From the NCBI GenBank assembly GCA_964585685.1, contig CAZPEP010000023.1, forward strand, positions 1 through 30,751: DNA of 30,751 nt, written 5' to 3'. The notes under the pieces were generated by a model. The model saw nothing but the letters and a program-made list of their open reading frames with translations, had not been told where the DNA came from and ran no database searches. Source of the DNA: JALHVH01 sp964585685 (GTDB lineage Bacteria > Acidobacteriota > Aminicenantia > Aminicenantales > Saccharicenantaceae). The position numbers and the translations under genes were made by a program. Of this stretch, positions 7,239 through 14,797 are shown piece after piece; positions within the stretch are counted from its first letter, which is position 1; each line of letters begins with the position of its first letter.

Positions 7239-8695
7239 GACGCGGCCCCGCCGACGAGCTTCCGGGCGGCCTTGAGCCCGCCCGCCCGGGTCTCGAACGC
7301 GTTGTCGATCTGCATCGCGTAGAGATTCTTGAGGACCTTCCCCATGTCCGGTCCCGGAGCGACCCCCATCTTGATGAGGTCGCGGCCGAGGATGAGAGGC
7401 TTGATGGTCTCCCGGTTGACCTTGAGCTCCTCGAACTTTGCGAAGAGCCAGAGGGCCTCCCGGTCTAAGACCTTGAGCGGCCGGGTTTTCCGGCCCGCCC
7501 GGTCGGCGGCGTCGAGGTAGACGAGGAGCTCGATCTCACCGCCAACGTCGGCGGCGAGGCGGTTGAACGCCTTCCGAGTCACGGCATCCCTGTTCTGCCA
7601 GAGCTCCGTCGACCGGTGGTGGGTCCGGATGAGCAGGGGGACCGTCTTCTCGAGGTCGCGGCCGTTCCAAGCATGTATCTTGAGCCGGGCGAAGGCCTTC
7701 CGGGCGACGCGTTCGCTCTCGATGTCGTGCCCGGCGCTGGTGACGGCCATCCGGCCGCGCTTGAACTCCCAGCGCGTCGCTTCGGGCTTGCCGGCGTCGT
7801 GGTAGAGGGCCGCGAGGAGCAGGCAGAGGGCCCTCGGCCTGTCGAGCCCGATGGCAGAGGTCAGGGAGCGGGCCTGATCCACGGAGAGCTTGGTGTGGGC
7901 CCAGACAGTATGGTGTCCGAACGCGTCCGTCTCGGGGTGGAAGATCGCGTCCTGGATGCAAAGCGTTAGGGCGTAGAGCTCGGGGAAAAGCTTCTCGAGC
8001 GCCCCGACCCTGAACAGTTCCTCGAGGCCGACCGAGGGTTTCGGCGAATCGAGGAGGATCTTGAAGACCTCCTCGTTCACCCGCTCGACGCTCAGTCCCG
8101 AGAGGTCGATGCCCTTGGCCGTCGCGTAGATCTTCGGGTCTACTTGGAAGCCGAGGACCGACGCGAACCGGGCCGCGCGGAGGACGCGGAGGGGATCGTC
8201 GGGAAAGGCGGCCGGATTCGTCACTCTGATGAGGCGGGCGCGGATGTCCTTCCGGCCTTCGAACGGGTCGATGACGGACCCGTCCGACAGGCGCACGGCC
8301 ACGCTGTTCGCTCGGAAATCGCGCCGCTCCAGATCCTTTTCGACCGGCAGGAACGGATCGGCGGTGATGATGAAATCCTTATGGCCCTTGACGCCGGCGG
8401 AGGCATCCCGGGGGGTGTCCGTCCGGGGCAGGGCGACGTCGTAGGTCACTCCCCTTTTCGTGAACTTGACGATACCGAAGCTTCGGCCGACGAGGTCCAC
8501 CTTGCCGTGCGGTTCGAGCTTACGGATGACGTCCTTGAGGGGGTGGCGTGCGACAAGGAGGTCCACCTCGAGCGACGGCCGGCGGAGGATGAGGTCACGG
8601 ACGTAGCCGCCCACGGCGTAGACGTCCGCCCCGAACAGCCTGACAAACAGGCCTTTGTCCCTGAAGTCCGCTGCTATCATGCCCATGGCCCCCAT
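7235..8695 (-). CDS. cca: CCA tRNA nucleotidyltransferase / poly(A) polymerase family protein with HD-type domain
   Basis: Members add CCA to tRNA 3' ends or poly(A) tails to RNA. The 486-residue product has the nucleotidyltransferase head with VGGYVRD (28-34), RRDFRANSVAV (124-134) and the RNA-binding DPLRVLRAARFA (167-178), then ERVNEE (204-209). A metal-dependent HD-like domain follows, with HHTVWAH (261-267) and YHDAGKP (298-304). In the catalytic D-x-D pair the first Asp reads Glu (E43-V-D45), which is unusual. Three ATGs (8695, 8686, 8680) are possible; I give the outermost because no Shine-Dalgarno clearly decides, though GGGGG sits 8 bases before the 8680 ATG. It is the first gene of a minus-strand operon with galE and mltD. 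Whether it makes CCA or poly(A) is open. Confidence 0.87.
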   Translation of the reverse strand: MGAMGMIAADFRDKGLFVRLFGADVYAVGGYVRDLILRRPSLEVDLLVARHPLKDVIRKLEPHGKVDLVGRSFGIVKFTKRGVTYDVALPRTDTPRDASAGVKGHKDFIITADPFLPVEKDLERRDFRANSVAVRLSDGSVIDPFEGRKDIRARLIRVTNPAAFPDDPLRVLRAARFASVLGFQVDPKIYATAKGIDLSGLSVERVNEEVFKILLDSPKPSVGLEELFRVGALEKLFPELYALTLCIQDAIFHPETDAFGHHTVWAHTKLSVDQARSLTSAIGLDRPRALCLLLAALYHDAGKPEATRWEFKRGRMAVTSAGHDIESERVARKAFARLKIHAWNGRDLEKTVPLLIRTHHRSTELWQNRDAVTRKAFNRLAADVGGEIELLVYLDAADRAGRKTRPLKVLDREALWLFAKFEELKVNRETIKPLILGRDLIKMGVAPGPDMGKVLKNLYAMQIDNAFETRAGGLKAARKLVGGAAS

Positions 8696-8808
8696 TCTAT
8701 CAATTTTCCGCCACAATTGGGAAGGCTTGTGTTCCCGGGCCGGTCCGGCCGCGTCGGCGGAGGGATTTCCTGTCCCGATTGGATCTCCGGGCGCGGTTTT
8801 CGCGATCA

Positions 8809-8838
8809 TTGACAATGCGGCCCGGCCAGGGGTACAGT
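8809..8838 (+). promoter_or_regulatory. sigma70-like promoter upstream of the glycerate kinase insert
   Basis: TTGACA (8809-8814), an 18-base spacer and TACAGT (8833-8838) form a strong promoter match on the plus strand. Transcription would start near 8845 and run through a leader of about 270 bases into the glycerate kinase gene. It points away from the divergent cca gene. Confidence 0.55.
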
Positions 8839-8844
8839 TCCGCT

Positions 8845-9117
8845 ATCGACAGGAGGGACTATTCAGAACCGGGAGGGGGAATTTACCACGGGGATGTTCC
8901 TGGTTGCCGCGGGTTCTCACCCCGTATCCGAATGCTGCCTTCCGGCAGGGTGCGCGCTTCTTAAACGAGCTCCGCCAGAATGTTCTCCGTCAACACAACA
9001 ACGCGGATCTCAGCCAATTGCTGTCGAAGTACTTTGCCAATCCTTCGAATTGATCCGGAATATTTGGGCTTTGAACAGCCTGTGTTTTCGTGATTGAATT
9101 ATTCAACTGGGGTAAGC
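8845..9117 (+). other. long leader region of the glycerate kinase gene, with inverted repeats
   Basis: The stretch between the predicted start site and the kinase ATG has no convincing complete gene. It holds a hairpin CTGCC-TTCC-GGCAG (8935-8948), and ACGGGG (8888-8893) can pair with CCCCGT (8920-8925). The base composition shifts from GC-rich to AT-richer across it. The last part (8922-9053) may be a gene remnant, listed separately. I recognise no riboswitch class. Confidence 0.3.
8922..9053 (+). pseudogene. possible 3' remnant of a foreign gene
   Basis: This open stretch ending in TGA encodes about 43 residues with natural-looking composition (for example NELRQNVLRQHNNADLSQLL). It has no start of its own; upstream the frame runs into GC-rich sequence without protein-like character. 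It lies at the left edge of the AT-richer insert that carries the glycerate kinase, so it may be the tail of the donor's preceding gene. The family is not recognised, and it may be chance. Confidence 0.25.
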
Positions 9118-10494
9118 ATGTTAACGCCTGAGGCTTTCCTGACAAGCAGCTTGTTATCACATCCGCAGGGGAAGGCCGTTACCCGCATCCTGGCATCAGC
9201 CATCCGTGCCGTCGCACCTGATGAAGCCGTACGCCGTTTCCTCCATCGCGAAGAAGGGCGGCTTTTCATACATCAATTTTCTGGAGATACAGCTTCTGGT
9301 CGTCCTTATGATTTGGATAAAGTCAGAAGGGTCCTATTAGTTGGTTTGGGCAAAGCGGCTCCATCCATGATCAAAGCCTGTTCAGGTTTTCTGCCGGATA
9401 AGAACCCGCTTGGATTGCTGGTCGTCAAACATCCGGTTGCGAGCCAGATGGATGGATTCGAGCAGGTCGTTGGCGGGCATCCTCTTCCGAATGGCGGGAG
9501 TTTGCTGGCCGCCCAAAAGTTGAAAGAACTCCTGGCCGGCAGCACACCGGATGACCTGCTGATCTGCTTGATTTCCGGCGGGGGATCGGCGTTGATTTCT
9601 TCGCCGATCCCTGGCCTTTCTTTAGAAGATATGCAAAGCCTGACATCAATATTGCTGGCTTGCGGTGCGCATATCGTGGAGATTAACACCCTGCGACGAC
9701 ATCTGGATCAGGTTAAAGGCGGTGGTCTGGCTCAAATGGCAGTCCCGGCTCAGGTGATCAGCCTGATTCTCTCGGATGTGGTTGGCAGTCCACTTGAGGC
9801 AATCGCTTCAGGCCCTACCGCTCCGGACCCCAGCACACGCTCAGACGCATTTGCAATTCTTGAAAAATACGATTTGATAGAAAAAATCCCTTCCGCGATA
9901 CTGTCTGCTTTGCAAAAATCGCGAGAAACACCAAAACCAGGCAGCCGTCTGTTCCAGTCGGTTCAAAATGTGATTGTTGGGGATAATTTCCTTGCGGCGC
10001 AGGCAGCTCTGCAGCAGGCCAAGCTGGAAGGGTTCAATCCTTTTTACTTATGTGGTGATTTGCAGGGCGAAGCCCGGGTCGCTGCCTCCGAACTTTGCCG
10101 GAACATGCGTTCTGCCCTGAAAAACGGGCAGCCTGTGGCGCGACCGTTTTGCATTGTGGCTGGCGGAGAAACCACTGTGACATTACGGGGATGCGCCTCA
10201 GGGCGCGGAGGCCGCAACCAGGAACTGGCCCTGGCCGCCGTTAATCAGCTGGTTGATCTGCCGGGCACCTTGTTGGTCAGTCTGGCAACAGATGGCGAGG
10301 ACGGTCCTACGGACGCCGCCGGTGCTGTCGTCAGCCCTGAAACGTGCCTGCGGGGAAAAATTGCAGGGCTTGATCCAGCAGATTATCTCGCGAAAAATGA
10401 TTCATACACTTTTTTTTCTGCACTGGGCGACCTGTTGAAAACCGGTGCTACTGGCACAAACGTCAACGACCTGACCTTTCTTTTCGGGTTTTAA
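9118..10494 (+). CDS. glycerate 2-kinase (DUF4147/MOFRL family), probably horizontally acquired
   Basis: This family phosphorylates D-glycerate to 2-phosphoglycerate, feeding serine, glycine or sugar-acid breakdown into glycolysis. The 458-residue product has the family's full length. Visible motifs are VGLGKAAP (75-82), SGGGSALI (153-160), RRHLDQVKGGGLA (193-205), LSDVVGSPLEAIASGPT (218-233), GGET before a Gly/Arg-rich GRGGRNQELAL, ATDGEDGPTDAAG, and a C-terminal TGTNVNDL. The ATG at 9118 follows GGGGTAAG; a TTG at 9094 is an alternative. Base composition and codon use differ strongly from the neighbours: bases 9841-9900 are 21/60 G+C against 45/60 at 7081-7140. TTA, TTG and AAA codons are common. 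It stands alone between two minus-strand genes, so transfer is likely. A similar look occurs in Chloroflexota genes, an impression only. Confidence 0.92.
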   Translation: MLTPEAFLTSSLLSHPQGKAVTRILASAIRAVAPDEAVRRFLHREEGRLFIHQFSGDTASGRPYDLDKVRRVLLVGLGKAAPSMIKACSGFLPDKNPLGLLVVKHPVASQMDGFEQVVGGHPLPNGGSLLAAQKLKELLAGSTPDDLLICLISGGGSALISSPIPGLSLEDMQSLTSILLACGAHIVEINTLRRHLDQVKGGGLAQMAVPAQVISLILSDVVGSPLEAIASGPTAPDPSTRSDAFAILEKYDLIEKIPSAILSALQKSRETPKPGSRLFQSVQNVIVGDNFLAAQAALQQAKLEGFNPFYLCGDLQGEARVAASELCRNMRSALKNGQPVARPFCIVAGGETTVTLRGCASGRGGRNQELALAAVNQLVDLPGTLLVSLATDGEDGPTDAAGAVVSPETCLRGKIAGLDPADYLAKNDSYTFFSALGDLLKTGATGTNVNDLTFLFGF

Positions 10495-10496
10495 AG

Positions 10497-10619
10497 ATGA
10501 AGAAAAAAAGCTCAAACCTGGAACACACAATTATTTGCACCCATGAGAATAATCTTTTAGCGGTGCTTTCTGACCCAGAGGATGTAAAGATTTCTACATC
10601 ATCGTCCGGGCCCTGCTGA
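10497..10619 (+). pseudogene. truncated start of a gene downstream of the glycerate kinase
   Basis: An ATG begins 2 bases after the kinase stop and opens 40 codons. The first 35 or so have the donor-like AT-rich codon use (MKKKSSNLEHTIICTHE...), and the end reads into GC-rich host sequence before TGA. The spacing suggests the next gene of the donor operon, cut at the insert's right junction around 10600-10620. It could also be a chance open frame. Product unknown. Confidence 0.35.
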
Positions 10620-10638
10620 GCTTTTTGGGGGAAGCCGC

Positions 10639-11769
10639 CTAAGGCCGACAGCCGGCCGGTTCTTTGAACAGGACATGGAGGAGAAGGATTTCTGAGGAAC
10701 CGGCCGTCCTGACCGGCGGGCCCCAAAGCTGGACGCCGCTCGTCACGAAGACATGCGTGCGGTTTTTCTTGATATGTCCCCAGCTGAGCTCGTACTCGTG
10801 GTTTGTGATCCAATTGATCGGGAAGAGCTGCCCATGATGGGTATGGCCCGAAAGCTGGATATCGACGCCCGTACCGCGGACATTTTCGAGGTCGATCGGG
10901 CGATGGTCCAGAAGGATCACCGGCAGGTCGCCCGGCGTATCCCGCAGAAGTTCGGCGACGGGCTTCCGGTTCCTGGAATGGGCGTCGTTGCGGCCGGCCA
11001 GATAGACCGCGTCGTCGATCTTCACGACCATGTCCTCCAGCAGCCTGATCCCGGCCCGCTCGAAGTGATCCGTCCTGCCGCCGCCATGCCCCTCGTGGTT
11101 CCCCGGGGCCGCGTAAACCCCGTACTTCGCGTGAAGGCGCCGGAACTGAGCCTCGAACTTGCCCGTATTCTCGTCCCGGCGGTCGCCTTCCAGGATATCC
11201 CCCCCGATGAGGACAAGATCGGGAGCCGCGGCGTTTATTTTGGCGACGAACCTCTCCAGAAAACGGTCGGCCGTGATCGCCCCGAGATGGAGATCGGCGG
11301 CGAAAGCGATCGTCAGTTCCTTTGCAGACGAGGATCTCCGGGGAACCTCGATCGTGTATTCCTTGATCCTGAGGTGGTGATAATTGGCGATCCCGGCGGC
11401 GACGACCAGGGCCGGGATGATCAGGGAGGCGGCCAGCCGGAAGCGCCGGAATCGCGGGTTGCGAACCGCCTCGCGGGAGACGATTTTGAGCAGGCGGGCC
11501 CCGGTGATCGCGAGATCGGACATGATGACGGTCAGGATGAGATACAGGAGCAAGGGCAGGGCGTCATATCCAGCGATCATGACGCATTTCGTCAAGCCGC
11601 CGACTTCCCGGTGGGACAGGGTCTCCGCGACGGGAAAGCCCGCGAGGAGGACGACGAAGCCCGCCGTGAAAAGGATCCTCCCGACGTTCCGCGAGAACAA
11701 CCGCAAGACGCGGATGTAGGCATAGATGGCGAGCGGTGACGCGAAGATCAGTTCGTTCAGAAGGTACAT
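10639..11769 (-). CDS. membrane-anchored metallophosphoesterase (YkuE-like)
   Basis: Calcineurin-like phosphoesterases hydrolyse phosphomonoesters or diesters with a two-metal centre; membrane-anchored YkuE-type members act on lipid or nucleotide substrates. The 376-residue product has about four N-terminal membrane segments (roughly 5-20, 32-48, 63-88, 113-128) and then the catalytic domain. It shows all family motifs: DLHLG (D159, H161), GGD (189-191), GNHEG (223-227), DHRP (288-291) and SGHTHHGQ (307-314). The ATG at 11767-11769 follows GAGGA by 9 bases. A TATAAT sits about 25 bases upstream. The 3' end lies 20 bases from the foreign fragment, so the insert ends just beyond this gene. The substrate is unknown. 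Confidence 0.88.
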   Translation of the reverse strand: MYLLNELIFASPLAIYAYIRVLRLFSRNVGRILFTAGFVVLLAGFPVAETLSHREVGGLTKCVMIAGYDALPLLLYLILTVIMSDLAITGARLLKIVSREAVRNPRFRRFRLAASLIIPALVVAAGIANYHHLRIKEYTIEVPRRSSSAKELTIAFAADLHLGAITADRFLERFVAKINAAAPDLVLIGGDILEGDRRDENTGKFEAQFRRLHAKYGVYAAPGNHEGHGGGRTDHFERAGIRLLEDMVVKIDDAVYLAGRNDAHSRNRKPVAELLRDTPGDLPVILLDHRPIDLENVRGTGVDIQLSGHTHHGQLFPINWITNHEYELSWGHIKKNRTHVFVTSGVQLWGPPVRTAGSSEILLLHVLFKEPAGCRP

Positions 11770-11793
11770 AGCGGCACGTCCTCGGAATCGGCC

Positions 11794-11799
11794 ATTATA
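11794..11799 (-). promoter_or_regulatory. -10 box TATAAT for the metallophosphoesterase gene
   Basis: A consensus TATAAT lies on the minus strand 24 bases upstream of the ATG. A TTCAAG 15 bases further upstream is a poor -35 candidate. Confidence 0.4.
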
Positions 11800-11996
11800 T
11801 CCGGGAGGGACTCTCTTGAATAGCGCCCAGGCCGACGAGACGCGTTCGCATTCTTTTTTCGCTTCCTCGTCCTTCCCTTTATCCTCTTCTTATCCTCGTT
11901 GATTTCGATGGGGATGGCGACGTCCTCGCCCCATATGTACTTGGCGAACCACAGGGAAGGCTCGCGTTCCCGGGCGGGACCGGGGCGCGCCCGCGA

Positions 11997-13226
11997 TCAG
12001 TTCGCCGGGGGGAACTTCGCGAGCAGGTCCGCGACGGCGTCCTTGTGGGTCATGATCATCAGGACCTTGAGCTTCAGGTAGTCGTCCCGGTAGAAAAAAT
12101 ACCCCTTGACCGGGCCGAGATAGGCGGTCCTCCAAGAGTCCTTGACGAGGAACCACATATCCGACTCGGCCTGCTTGAACCCGACGCAGTGGACAACGTG
12201 ATCGTCGGTCGTGGAGCCGTTTGCGAACCGGAGCTCGCGGCTAGACTGGTCTATGGAGGGGCGAGGGATGTCGAAGGTCGGGACGATGCCTATATTGGCG
12301 TCGCCCCGGTTTCCGGGCTCGCCGATGTCAGCGGCGAAAACGACCGAATAGCCCTTCTTCAGGACCGCGGGAACCGCTGCGACGAATTCGTCGAGCGGAA
12401 CGTTATAGTAATTCGCGTCGTGCCACCAGTTATCGGGGACCTTGTATTCGCCCTTCGTGTAGAAGGGGAAGGACTGGGAGCTGAGGAGGCAGACGTAATC
12501 GTCGAGGTTGAGGCCGAGGGTGCCGAGGAATTCCAGGGGAGTCACGGGCTTCCCGCCCGCGTTGATCCGGTCGGGCGGCCTTCCGAGGTGTTTATCAAGG
12601 ATGGTGCGGACGCCGGCGAGGGCCTTGTCCTCGTCCCAGTCGTTCTTCTCCTTGAGCCCGGCGAGGTACGCCCGAAATTCGTTGAACAGGGCGGAATGAT
12701 CGTGCTCGGTCCGGCCGTCGAAGAGGCCCGTATAGTCGGAGAGGCGGACGACGCCATACTGCTTCATCCGGGCGATGGCCGAGCGGGGTTCCGAGCCTTC
12801 CGCGAGGTACGAATCGCCCTTTTCGCGTATGAAGCGCCGCGCCTTCTCGATATATTCCCAGTAGACCGTGAACTCTTCGGAGAGCTTGACCTCCGGGCGT
12901 CCCAGCCGCATGAGCTCGGATTCGAGGAGAGAGACCGTTCCGAAGCACCAGCACATCCCGGTCTTGTGCTGTTGGATGGGGGGGAGGTGGCGGAGCGTCA
13001 TGAACTCGTCGAGCCCCCGCGGGTGCGCGACCTTCGAAACGTCCATGGTCAGTCGCCGGTGCTCTCCGCCGGCACCCTTATCGGTGACGTAGACGGCTTC
13101 GTCGGAAGCCTGGGCCGCGGCATCTTTGGATCCCGGGGCGGCTTTTCCCCCGGGCGCGCAGGCTGAAAGCGCCAGGACGAGTGACAGGGCGAAGAACGCG
13201 GGCAGGACGATCCATTCCCGTTTCAT
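11997..13226 (-). CDS. C1-like (bleomycin hydrolase/PepC-type) cysteine peptidase lipoprotein
   Basis: The C1B group contains aminopeptidases and oligopeptidases such as PepC. The 409-residue product begins with a lipoprotein signal ending LSAC (Cys23), so it is probably anchored in the envelope. The nucleophile region KTGMCWCFGT places Cys92 before Trp93, matching the G-x-C-W pattern. The His region is DDHVVHCVGF (His343 by spacing). Where the family usually has Asn-Ser-Trp-Gly the sequence reads D363-S-W-R. The C-terminal GYFFYRDDYLKLK also fits the family. The ATG at 13224-13226 follows GGAGGT by 5 bases. The same frame stays open for about 80 codons after the TGA, noted separately. Family membership is fairly sure; activity is less certain because of the Asn-to-Asp change. 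Confidence 0.8.
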   Translation of the reverse strand: MKREWIVLPAFFALSLVLALSACAPGGKAAPGSKDAAAQASDEAVYVTDKGAGGEHRRLTMDVSKVAHPRGLDEFMTLRHLPPIQQHKTGMCWCFGTVSLLESELMRLGRPEVKLSEEFTVYWEYIEKARRFIREKGDSYLAEGSEPRSAIARMKQYGVVRLSDYTGLFDGRTEHDHSALFNEFRAYLAGLKEKNDWDEDKALAGVRTILDKHLGRPPDRINAGGKPVTPLEFLGTLGLNLDDYVCLLSSQSFPFYTKGEYKVPDNWWHDANYYNVPLDEFVAAVPAVLKKGYSVVFAADIGEPGNRGDANIGIVPTFDIPRPSIDQSSRELRFANGSTTDDHVVHCVGFKQAESDMWFLVKDSWRTAYLGPVKGYFFYRDDYLKLKVLMIMTHKDAVADLLAKFPPAN

Positions 13227-13268
13227 GGCTGACCTCCGATCGATAGGCATCATGGCGTCGAAGGGCTC

Positions 13269-13297
13269 ATTATATGAGGGCGCGGGATAAAATACAA
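13269..13297 (-). promoter_or_regulatory. sigma70-like promoter for the C1-like peptidase gene
   Basis: On the minus strand TTGTAT (13292-13297), a 17-base spacer and a consensus TATAAT (13269-13274) lie 43 bases upstream of the ATG. Confidence 0.5.
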
Positions 13298-13319
13298 TCC
13301 GTGCCCCGGGCGGCGCGCC

Positions 13320-13348
13320 TTGCCCGGCCGGGCCGATTCATGTATCCT
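13320..13348 (+). promoter_or_regulatory. possible promoter of the LEA14-like gene
   Basis: TTGCCC (13320-13325), a 17-base spacer and TATCCT (13343-13348) lie just before the ATG at 13361. A start site near 13355 would leave a leader of only a few bases. Confidence 0.35.
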
Positions 13349-13360
13349 AGTGGTCTTATC

Positions 13361-14227
13361 ATGAAGTGGATCGGGCCTTCGTCGACAATGGGGACCGTCC
13401 TATGTGCGGCGCTCGTGGCGCTGGCCCTGCCGGTCCCGGCTCCTGCCCTTTCCCGGAAGGACATCGCCGTCGTGCTCAAGGACAAGCGCATCCGGGACCT
13501 GAGCTCGCGCGGGCTAACCCTAGCCTTCCATACATCCATCCGGAACTCTTCGGACGCCCCCATTTTCCTTGCCCGCTACGACTACAGGGTCACCATCAAC
13601 CAGGAGGAATTCCTGCGCCTGCCTGTCGTCCTCGATGAGCCCATCGTTGTCGGGGCCGGCGAGGAGGTCGTCGTCGCCCTGCCCCTGAAGGTCACATACG
13701 AGCTCCTTTTCCAGGCGATCGGGCCGATCGAGGACAGGGCCCTCTGCGACGCCGTCGGCGAGTTCGTCTTCCGGGACGCGAAGGGGAAGGACGAGAAGGT
13801 CCCTTTCGCCTTCTCCGGCGAGTTTCCGATCTTCAAGGACCCGGACGTTCAGTTCCTCCCTCTCCGGGTGAACGACCTCACCGTCGGAGGAGGGGACGTC
13901 GTCTTCGACGTCAAGTTCACGAACCCGAACGGCTGGGACCTCATCGTGGACACCATCCGCTACGACCTGAGGTTCGGGGACACGTCGGTCCTCATGGGCG
14001 AGATCCCCGGCGACAAGAGCGTCCCGGCGAGGGGAGAGAAGGTCCTTTCCCTGCCGTTCCTTTTGGACTTCTTCGAAACGGGTAAGGAGATCTACGATCT
14101 CCTCGCGAACCCGCCGGCGCCCTGCCGTTTCTCCGGGGAGATCGTCATCGGATCGGTCTGGGGCCGCCTGACGATCGCCTTCGACAAGTCGGGGCCGCTG
14201 GCCCTGGCCGTCAAGGCCGGTTTCTAG
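13361..14227 (+). CDS. secreted LEA14-like protein with two WHy domains
   Basis: LEA14/WHy (water stress and hypersensitive response) domains are beta-sandwich folds found in desiccation-linked proteins and in bacterial envelope proteins of unclear role. The 288-residue product has a signal peptide (hydrophobic about 11-29, cleavage after APA-L-S) and two similar beta-rich halves, about 35-155 and 160-285. Each carries a hydrophobic-alternating strand pattern and an N-S-S or N-P-N turn (62-64 and 188-190), the sort of position where WHy domains have conserved Asn-Pro. The start is uncertain: ATG 13361 lacks a clear Shine-Dalgarno, and ATGs at 13340 and 13388 are alternatives. It is divergent from the C1-like peptidase. 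The biological role is unknown. Confidence 0.75.
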   Translation: MKWIGPSSTMGTVLCAALVALALPVPAPALSRKDIAVVLKDKRIRDLSSRGLTLAFHTSIRNSSDAPIFLARYDYRVTINQEEFLRLPVVLDEPIVVGAGEEVVVALPLKVTYELLFQAIGPIEDRALCDAVGEFVFRDAKGKDEKVPFAFSGEFPIFKDPDVQFLPLRVNDLTVGGGDVVFDVKFTNPNGWDLIVDTIRYDLRFGDTSVLMGEIPGDKSVPARGEKVLSLPFLLDFFETGKEIYDLLANPPAPCRFSGEIVIGSVWGRLTIAFDKSGPLALAVKAGF

Positions 14228-14281
14228 GAAGGGCGGCAGAGGCCGAAGAAGATCGGCTCACGCAAAGATATGGGGGGAGAC

Positions 14282-14797
14282 ATGAGCATTCTGGAGATCA
14301 TTCGCGACCGCCGGAGCGTCCGGCGCTACAATGGGGATCCGGTCCCCGAAGAAACTTTGGCCCGCGTTCTGGAAGCGGCCCGACTGGCGCCCTCGGCCAA
14401 GAACCTCCAGCCCTGGAAGTTCGTTGTGGTCCGGGACCGGGCGACCAAGATCGGACTGGCCAAGGCCTCGTTCGAGCAATCCTTCATGTCCGAAGCGGAC
14501 ATCGTCGTCGCGGCCTGCGGCTTCCCCGACAAGGCCTATCCGCGGCAGGGGCGTTACATGAATTCCTGGCCCATCGACCTGGCGATCGCTCTCGAGCATC
14601 TCATCCTCCAGGCCGCCGACGAGGGACTGGGGACCTGCTGGATCGGCGCTTTTGACGAGACCGCGGTCAAGACCGTCCTGGGCGTTCCCGAGGACGTCAA
14701 AGTCATGGCCATGACCCCTCTGGGCTGGCCTATGGAGTCGCCGCCGCCCCGGGGGCGGAAAGCGATGGAAGAAATCATATCCTACGACCGGTATTGA
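14282..14797 (+). CDS. nitroreductase-family FMN oxidoreductase
   Basis: These enzymes use FMN and NAD(P)H to reduce nitroaromatics, quinones or other acceptors. The 171-residue product has the FMN phosphate-binding RDRRSVRRY (8-16), APSAKNLQPWKFVVV (36-50), and the C-terminal GLGTCWIGAF (115-124). The compact length and lack of long insertions match the short nitroreductase subgroup. The ATG at 14282 follows GGGGGGAGA by one base; an ATG at 14270 lacks this. It follows the LEA14-like gene by 54 bases in the same direction, possibly as one operon. Its physiological substrate cannot be told from the sequence. Confidence 0.9.
   Translation: MSILEIIRDRRSVRRYNGDPVPEETLARVLEAARLAPSAKNLQPWKFVVVRDRATKIGLAKASFEQSFMSEADIVVAACGFPDKAYPRQGRYMNSWPIDLAIALEHLILQAADEGLGTCWIGAFDETAVKTVLGVPEDVKVMAMTPLGWPMESPPPRGRKAMEEIISYDRY

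Noticed and set aside
8860..8980. Possible signal recognition particle RNA on the minus strand
   Set aside because: A GCCGGAAGGCAGCA segment resembles the SRP tip, but the 5' CAGG side of the symmetric loop is missing and the stem is a plain hairpin.
11890..12156. 88-codon minus-strand frame at the end of the C1-like peptidase gene
   Set aside because: It is in a different frame, Arg/Gly/Pro-rich and overlaps the peptidase's conserved C-terminus.
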